A stretch of DNA of 64,000 nt, from positions 4,841,924 to 4,905,923 of the forward strand of contig NW_006917092.1 of the NCBI RefSeq assembly GCF_000516985.1, read 5' to 3'. This stretch comes from Pestalotiopsis fici W106-1 (taxonomy: Eukaryota; Ascomycota; Sordariomycetes; Amphisphaeriales; Sporocadaceae). Made by a program: the position numbers and the translations under genes. Positions 58,957-64,000 of this stretch are shown piece by piece. The notes under the pieces were generated by a model that had not been told where the DNA came from, ran no database searches, and was given only the letters and a program-made list of their open reading frames with translations. Within the stretch, counting starts at the first letter, position 1. Each line of letters opens with the position of its first letter.

Positions 58957-60848
58957 CTTGTTCTCCAATTTAACAGCGGCAGTGCGTGAGAGGATTTGGA
59001 AAGTAATTGCAGCTGGGAAATAATTTTTCTTGGAAGACTCGTAGTGCTTACGTACTAGGTACTTATATGGAAGTGTATGATCTTGGCGGTGGGGATAAGA
59101 ATGACAGGTCGGATAAACACAAGCAGATTGAAACGACAACGACATGCAAGGGGCCCATGCAATGCGGAACGCTAGTCCGCCTTTATTTGACACACAAACG
59201 ACTTATAGGAAGCAAGAGGGTTGGCCTCAAATGCTTTCTTGATAAGTCGTCAATGTCGTCTCGTTCAATGGTACCGACTTCATGCCGAGAGATGTTATTC
59301 AGAGACAATGTCGGAAGTGTGTTTAAACGAGAGCCCAGCCACCATCATTTCGGGCTTTGGTGCCGGGGTTCTTAGGCAGGCATAAACTACAAACAATCCA
59401 ACGTCAATTATACGGCAACCGCAATGGTACAATTAGCAACGCGCCATCTTACTGAACCATGATGATCACAGACGCTGCTAACATGATGGATCATTGGATC
59501 CGCAAGCACTCTGGTCAACTCGACCTGTGGGTCAGTTAGACTCGACTCGGCAAGTACATGGGCCTGCGACAGCCCGAGGTTATTCGTCCTCGTGGTCTCA
59601 TGGGAAGAATGTTTGGCCAGAACTAGCCCAGTTGAGAGACGCCTACGGGAAAATTGGGACACAGGCATACAATGAGAATGGTTACGACGGAATGGCAATG
59701 GGAAGTGGCACTTTGATTCATGTCTTAACTGGATGCCATGGGTGTTTTTCATGATTTAAATTGGAGACGAGGCCCTCGGGTCGCCTCCGGCCGGTGGTGA
59801 AGATGGCCGAGTGGAAGGGGGAACACGGGAAAGCACGGCCTTCGGGCCACTGTTTACATTAAGCTTTACTGTCAAGCCATGAGGGAGAACGGTCCCCTTT
59901 CTACATGACCTCTCAACTCAATTAACTGTTTTATCATATCTGGTTTCGTGAACTTCCCTGACTTTCCCGGCTCGTCTTCTTAATTCCCACCTCCGACCAT
60001 AACCAGCTTCATGCTCCACGACACAAATACCTTCCACTACTCCCATAGATACGTATAGATCTTCAACCAACCAATCTATCACTTTACTCACCATAACCTC
60101 GTTCATCTCAACACCACCGGCCAGTCCGTCATAAGGGAGCTGACGTGCAGTCAACGTGGGTCTTTGATTGAGTCTGATAGACATACAGACAGTTAGTCTA
60201 GCAATGGTCAGAATCAGTCCGACGCGATCTTCTCAAGACCATTTTTGAACAAAATTCCCGGTTGGTCCGTACATAAGAAACACGCAAATAAATATTGTAA
60301 GGGCAAATATGGATTATGGAATGGAAACAAAAGGCAAAAAACACACAACACCGGGGATTCTCCAGCCCTCACCGATCTGAGTACTGATCCGGCAGCAATA
60401 CAGTCAGTTTTGGGAGGCTGCAGAAATACGCAGCTCCTTTCTTATAAGGCTTAACACAAATCTGAAGAGTTTTGCCTTGGTTCGGCAACATGACGGGTAA
60501 CTCTATTAACAGGACGTAGCTCGAAGAGTTATATCTTCGGTTCGAGGGGGAATAATAAAGATATTGTCAGTCTGCAGGTCCACATGGGTCAACCTGGGCC
60601 GCTCTATTTCCCGCCCATGGGCAGCGTCCAGCGCGTTGACACCATCATTGAAACATTAAGTTCAAATTAAATCACATTATACCCTACCAAGTATCCTCCG
60701 CGCTTGTGCTTGATAGCTGTGGCCTAGCTGTCTCAATCCGGAAGCCTCTTCCGCTTTCCTTGGACGAGCTTGCATGAAATATATTGTGGTCGGACTTCGC
60801 CGGCGACACCGCGGCGCTGGATCTCTTGGGTGGCCCGAGGTTTGACTT
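58957..60848. other. gene-poor stretch with one copy of a dispersed repeat
   Basis: Promoter of the acidic protein on the left. Contains repeat copy A (60333-60459). Other ORFs are short and unconvincing. Confidence 0.5.
60333..60459 (+). repeat. direct repeat copy A
   Basis: About 125 bp nearly identical to 63414-63537 (shared core begins ACAACACCGGGGATT and ends GGCTTAACACAA) with roughly ten differences, mostly transitions, and a small indel near the 3' end. Confidence 0.9.
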
Positions 60849-61142
60849 CTAGGGACCAAGCTTTCCTTCAAGATCGGCAGGCGACCAATCGCGTTTGAAG
60901 TAGACGCCTGCATTCATGTTGCCACTGGTAACAACAGTACCTAAGACAGTTCGTTCTTGCCATTTCTCGGCGGCTTTCGGAGACTCGAAGCCAAGAACCA
61001 TGCCGAGGGAGCTGTGCCGCAGCCCGCTCATCCCCGGGGCAGGCGGTAGCCAGACATTATATGGCTGGTCGAAGAAGATGCGGGCTTCGGGATTCTTGGT
61101 CTGGTATGCTGCTGCTTGGCCATGGCGTTCGAATCGTAGCAT
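60849..61142 (-). CDS. small hypothetical protein, 5' end unresolved
   Basis: 97 residues from an ATG at 61140-61142. The same frame stays open upstream to about 61248 (WNDDFQIQTSTIHSIAH, then HEPPIRVEFSYDFGKKE), which looks coding but has no ATG, so a missing 5' exon or a lost start is likely; an AATAG acceptor-like site sits at its edge. Coding character is good (RFERHGQAAAYQ, WLPPAPGMSGL, YFKRDWSPADLEGKLGP). No family recognised. It lies between the two copies of the ~125-bp repeat. Confidence 0.45.
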   Translation of the reverse strand: MLRFERHGQAAAYQTKNPEARIFFDQPYNVWLPPAPGMSGLRHSSLGMVLGFESPKAAEKWQERTVLGTVVTSGNMNAGVYFKRDWSPADLEGKLGP

Positions 61143-61253
61143 AAACTCTTTCTTTCCAAAGTCATATGAGAACTCTACACGTATTGGGGGCTCGTGTTTG
61201 TGTGCTATTGAATGAATGGTTGATGTTTGTATTTGAAAATCGTCGTTCCACTA

Positions 61254-61270
61254 TTTTTTTTTTTTTTTTT
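61254..61270. repeat. 17-nt poly(T) tract
   Basis: Homopolymer run just upstream of the small hypothetical gene. Confidence 0.8.
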
Positions 61271-62160
61271 GGCTTGGGTTTTGGCTGATAATTTTGATGA
61301 CCACGTTGACTTTATGGAGGATATGAAAGTTTGGGTGCCTGTCTCGGCCTGATCTGGCGTTTTACCAGAGGGGAAGCAGAAAAGCAGAAAAACTGAACTG
61401 TGATCAAAATCTTTGAAGACAAGGCGTGCTCCCTTACTGAGAATGCAACTTGATACTGAAGTAACGCCGGGTGCTGTTGACAGGCAGGACCATAGTAAGT
61501 AGTGAGCTTCTACTATTCAATAAGTACTCGAGGTCTAAAACTGAATTCAAGTTCCACCATCAAAGGGTCATGCTGGTCAGGACCAAATTGGAATGTTCAA
61601 GCCATTGTTCATACGGATAGTGCAGGTCCATCTTCAACAAGACCTGTGAGCGTCGCCAGCACACAGCTGCAGGATGTGGTTCGTGTGAGGCGAAGCGACG
61701 AAATCCACCCAGATGCTCCCCCTTCACTGGCACTGGAATTTGCTCGGGCGGACACATTCCCCAGCTCACATCACCAGACTGCACTACAGAGTGCATATGC
61801 AGGGAGTTCTCAAGGGAGTCTTGAGAGTACAGCACAAAGAACCGACGTCATTGGAGCTGAAGCTGATGGTGTGCAATGCTCTAAACTTGAAATATCAACT
61901 CTGAACGGCTACTAGTGCTAACTCAGAGATCTAGCTTAAGTTACAGTAGACCAAGGCGATCAGGCGATTAACGAATTTCTCACCGATCATTTTAGAGATA
62001 TCTTCAGCTTGGACGTCCAAAAAATGCCAAAAACGGCGTTTTGGCCCATTTTAAAGTAATTTCACAATGTTCAAAAGAGGGAACCCCTTGGCTGACTTTG
62101 TGTAGACCTGCAGATTTTGATTTCGAGAGACTGAGTAAGGATCCCGAGCCACGGGTAACT
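61271..62160. other. intergenic
   Basis: A plus-strand open frame of 137 codons (61502-61915, no ATG) and an antisense one overlap here; neither looks convincingly coding. The DUF6594 gene may begin further left than called. Confidence 0.4.
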
Positions 62161-62874
62161 ATGAGGCTGAGCTTGGCGGCCCTGAACCGTATGAGAATGC
62201 ATGGACTCCAGATAAAGCTCTCGAGAAAGATAATGCGTATGCATTATTTTCACGAAATGCCAAGTGAATGGGAAGAATTACTTAAAGATTACAGTGAGTA
62301 AGCTCCTCACATGGCACAGTGTTTCGGGTTATCCGAGATGAACTAAATACTTGTAGTAAATGCGGCGCGTGATAACGACTACATTCGCACGTGTGTCGAT
62401 GACGGGCTTCACGATGCATTCGTCATCAAAAGCGAGCGCAACGTAGACGCACAAGTCTTGCGCGCATACTTGCTCGAAATACCATCAGAGAAACGAGAAC
62501 GGGTACTCAGGGAACGTACTATCGACGACAAGAAGATATTCAATTTCATGCCTCCATTAGAACAAGAGCCCACCGCCATTGGAGGAACACGAACGGAGAG
62601 GACGCGCAAGAAACGGACGGAAGACTTCCTGAAACGTGTCGTATCATCCGTCATTGGGGGGGCCTTCCTCGTTGTCCCGATGTGGCTCATGATCTTGTTG
62701 AATTCTCAGCGGGCGTCGCTTATTACGACCTCTGTCTTTGTTTTTGCGAGCGGCATCGTGGCGTCATATCAGTTGGAGAATCCTCTCTCTGTGCTTTCAA
62801 CGACTGCTGCATATGCGGCCGTCCTCGTTGTCTTCGTGGGTACAAGTGGCGGTACGAGTGGTGCTACTGCGTGA
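62161..62874 (+). CDS. DUF6594 family membrane protein
   Basis: Exons 62161-62293 and 62357-62874 joined over a 63-nt intron (donor GTGAGT, acceptor GTAG) give 216 residues. The join makes KDYINAARDNDYI, which fits the family. An N-terminal helical part (LSLAALNRMRMHGLQIKL) is followed by the family-typical C-terminal membrane block: RVVSSVIGGAFLVVPMWLM, LITTSVFVFASGIVA and LSVLSTTAAYAAVLVVFVGT (three TM segments). The frame is open upstream to 61996 and seems family-like from RPADFDFERLSK, but lacks an ATG, so a 5' exon is probably missing from this model. The function of DUF6594 proteins is unknown. The gene lies between direct repeats. Confidence 0.8.
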
Positions 62875-64000
62875 TATTGATCACTGATCAGTCGGTGCTT
62901 CCCTTATATGGAAATGAATATGACACTATCTTCCACAATGCTTTCAAGCAGTATCCCACATTAACTCACAGGGTGCTGTTCTTCTTGACACTGGCACGAG
63001 AAATATTACCGCCAATTTGGATGGCCCCACCTTGATAGAAGTTGGGCCACTGAGACTGGCTTGGAAATCCCTCTCCTTCGTTGGTGATACTTGATGACAA
63101 ATATTTACATATATACTTTTACAATCGTGAATCTTGGAAGACAAGCATATTTACAAAGGAGACGGAGAGTCAGCTTTTTTTTTTTTGCAGGCCTGACTTG
63201 CAACTGGACGAAACTTTTTGTACCTTGAATGTTGGCGGCAATTGAAGACGTTCAGGTTCATATCGAACAGTGACTAGGTAGATGCCAATATTTTCCAAGG
63301 AACTGCCAATGCTAATCCCGACGATCGGTTACTTGTAGAACACACCAAGTTCTATGACGGTCGATAAATATGCATAAAAATGTGACTGAACGAGGAAAAA
63401 TTGCGAGCAGAATGGCAAAAACATACAACACCGGGGATTCCCCAGCCGTCACCGATCTGAGTACTAATCCGGCAGCAATACGGTCAGTTTTGGGAGGCTG
63501 CAGACATGCGCACGTCTTTTCTTGAGGCTTAACACAACATATTTCACAGCGTTCGCCTGGGGCATGTCGACAAGTTCATTAGCATATCGAAGCGGCAAGA
63601 TCTTTCACAACTGTGGCGTTTTCCCGCACCTATGACTATCGTGATGACTTCGGCGACCTTCGATACAAGTGTACAAGCGTGTAAAATGTTAAACATGGGT
63701 TATGGCGTGTCTATCTTTGCGTCTGGGCACATTGGCGAACCTGATCAGGGATCTCGGGACTCAGCCTGGCTGGATATATTGGTCAGAAACCAAAGGCTCT
63801 CATATGAAAATCATCATGGGACAAACTCGACAGTGCCATCGTACCTCCCGAGGATAAAACAGACAGTCTTGATCCCAAAAATTGAGCTAGAGTACGAAAC
63901 AAAAGGATCACAGTTATTTGTGAGACAGTACTATTTAGGTTATATTTCAGTTTTTCTTGGGACAACCTTGGGTCATCAGCATGGGCTTAATCGAAATACC
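62875..64000. other. right-end stretch with second repeat copy
   Basis: Poly(T) run at 63175-63186 and repeat copy B at 63414-63537. No gene I can support up to the window edge. Confidence 0.5.
63414..63537 (+). repeat. direct repeat copy B
   Basis: Second copy of the ~125-bp repeat, same orientation, about 3.1 kb from copy A. Flanking sequences differ beyond the A-rich left edge. No terminal inverted repeat or coding domain was seen; nature (MITE, solo LTR fragment or duplicated promoter element) is open. Confidence 0.9.

Noticed and set aside
59918..60184. 88-codon minus-strand ORF
   Set aside because: Plausible composition only; no other support.
61502..61915. 137-codon plus-strand ORF
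   Set aside because: Starts without ATG, composition is unremarkable, and an antisense ORF covers the same bases equally well.

Overview
This is eukaryotic DNA from a filamentous ascomycete, most likely a Sordariomycete; Hypocreales would fit but I cannot prove it. The genes carry short introns (about 50-180 nt) with GTRNGT-type donors, CTAAC/CTGAC-like branch points and YAG acceptors. The protein families are fungal: SET9, RPB9 and mitochondrial uL14 housekeeping genes, secreted pectinase, GMC and FMN oxidoreductases, a NACHT-ankyrin NLR, DUF6594, an amidoligase and an LrgAB-like carrier. I saw no rRNA, tRNA, CRISPR or intact transposon. Exon joins were derived by hand; each proposed join keeps frame and total length divisible by three.

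Layout. 1-1290: 3' part of an unrecognised gene broken by an in-frame TAG. 1734-2926 (-): GH28 polygalacturonase. 5005-6523 (-): two small single-pass membrane protein genes. 7086-7871 (-): membrane/coiled-coil protein. 8643-10956 (-): SET9 H4K20 methyltransferase, divergent from 12258-12901 (+) mitochondrial ribosomal protein uL14. 13415-14646 (-): RNA polymerase II subunit RPB9, with an unusually long first intron that is itself an in-frame ORF. 17368-18146 (+): Pin1/Ess1 prolyl isomerase. 20049-21835 (-): LrgA-LrgB fusion transporter. 25031-26894 (+): five-exon coiled-coil protein, convergent with 27015-28226 (-) amidoligase. 31743-32150 (+): small Gln/Gly-rich protein with a conserved C-terminus.

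The right half is more accessory. 33091-33695 (-): truncated, frameshifted P450 relic. 34648-38382 (-): large NLR with a pentapeptide-repeat linker. 38960-41077 (-): WRN-type exonuclease with HRDC. 42059-43409 (-): secreted FMN-dependent 2-hydroxyacid dehydrogenase/oxidase. 47339-48454 (+): secreted Ser/Thr/Gly/Asp-rich protein. 49144-51545 (-): nine-exon secreted GMC oxidoreductase. 52339-54265 (+): decayed GH3 beta-xylosidase with a C-terminal WSC domain. 54721-56451 (-): sugar transporter. 57372-58956 (-): two uncharacterised genes. 60849-62874: a small hypothetical and a DUF6594 membrane protein, between two direct copies of a ~125-bp repeat (60333-60459 and 63414-63537).

How the genes relate. 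There is no obvious secondary-metabolite backbone. The secreted enzymes (GH28, GMC, FMN oxidase, former GH3-WSC) with the sugar porter fit plant- or fungal-wall saprotrophy, with the GH3 copy and the P450 being lost. SET9, RPB9, uL14m and Pin1 are ordinary housekeeping genes. The most unusual feature is RPB9: its 781-nt first intron stays open in frame with exon 1 for 145 codons, so one transcript could give normal RPB9 or a first-zinc-ribbon protein with a different helical, acidic C-terminus.
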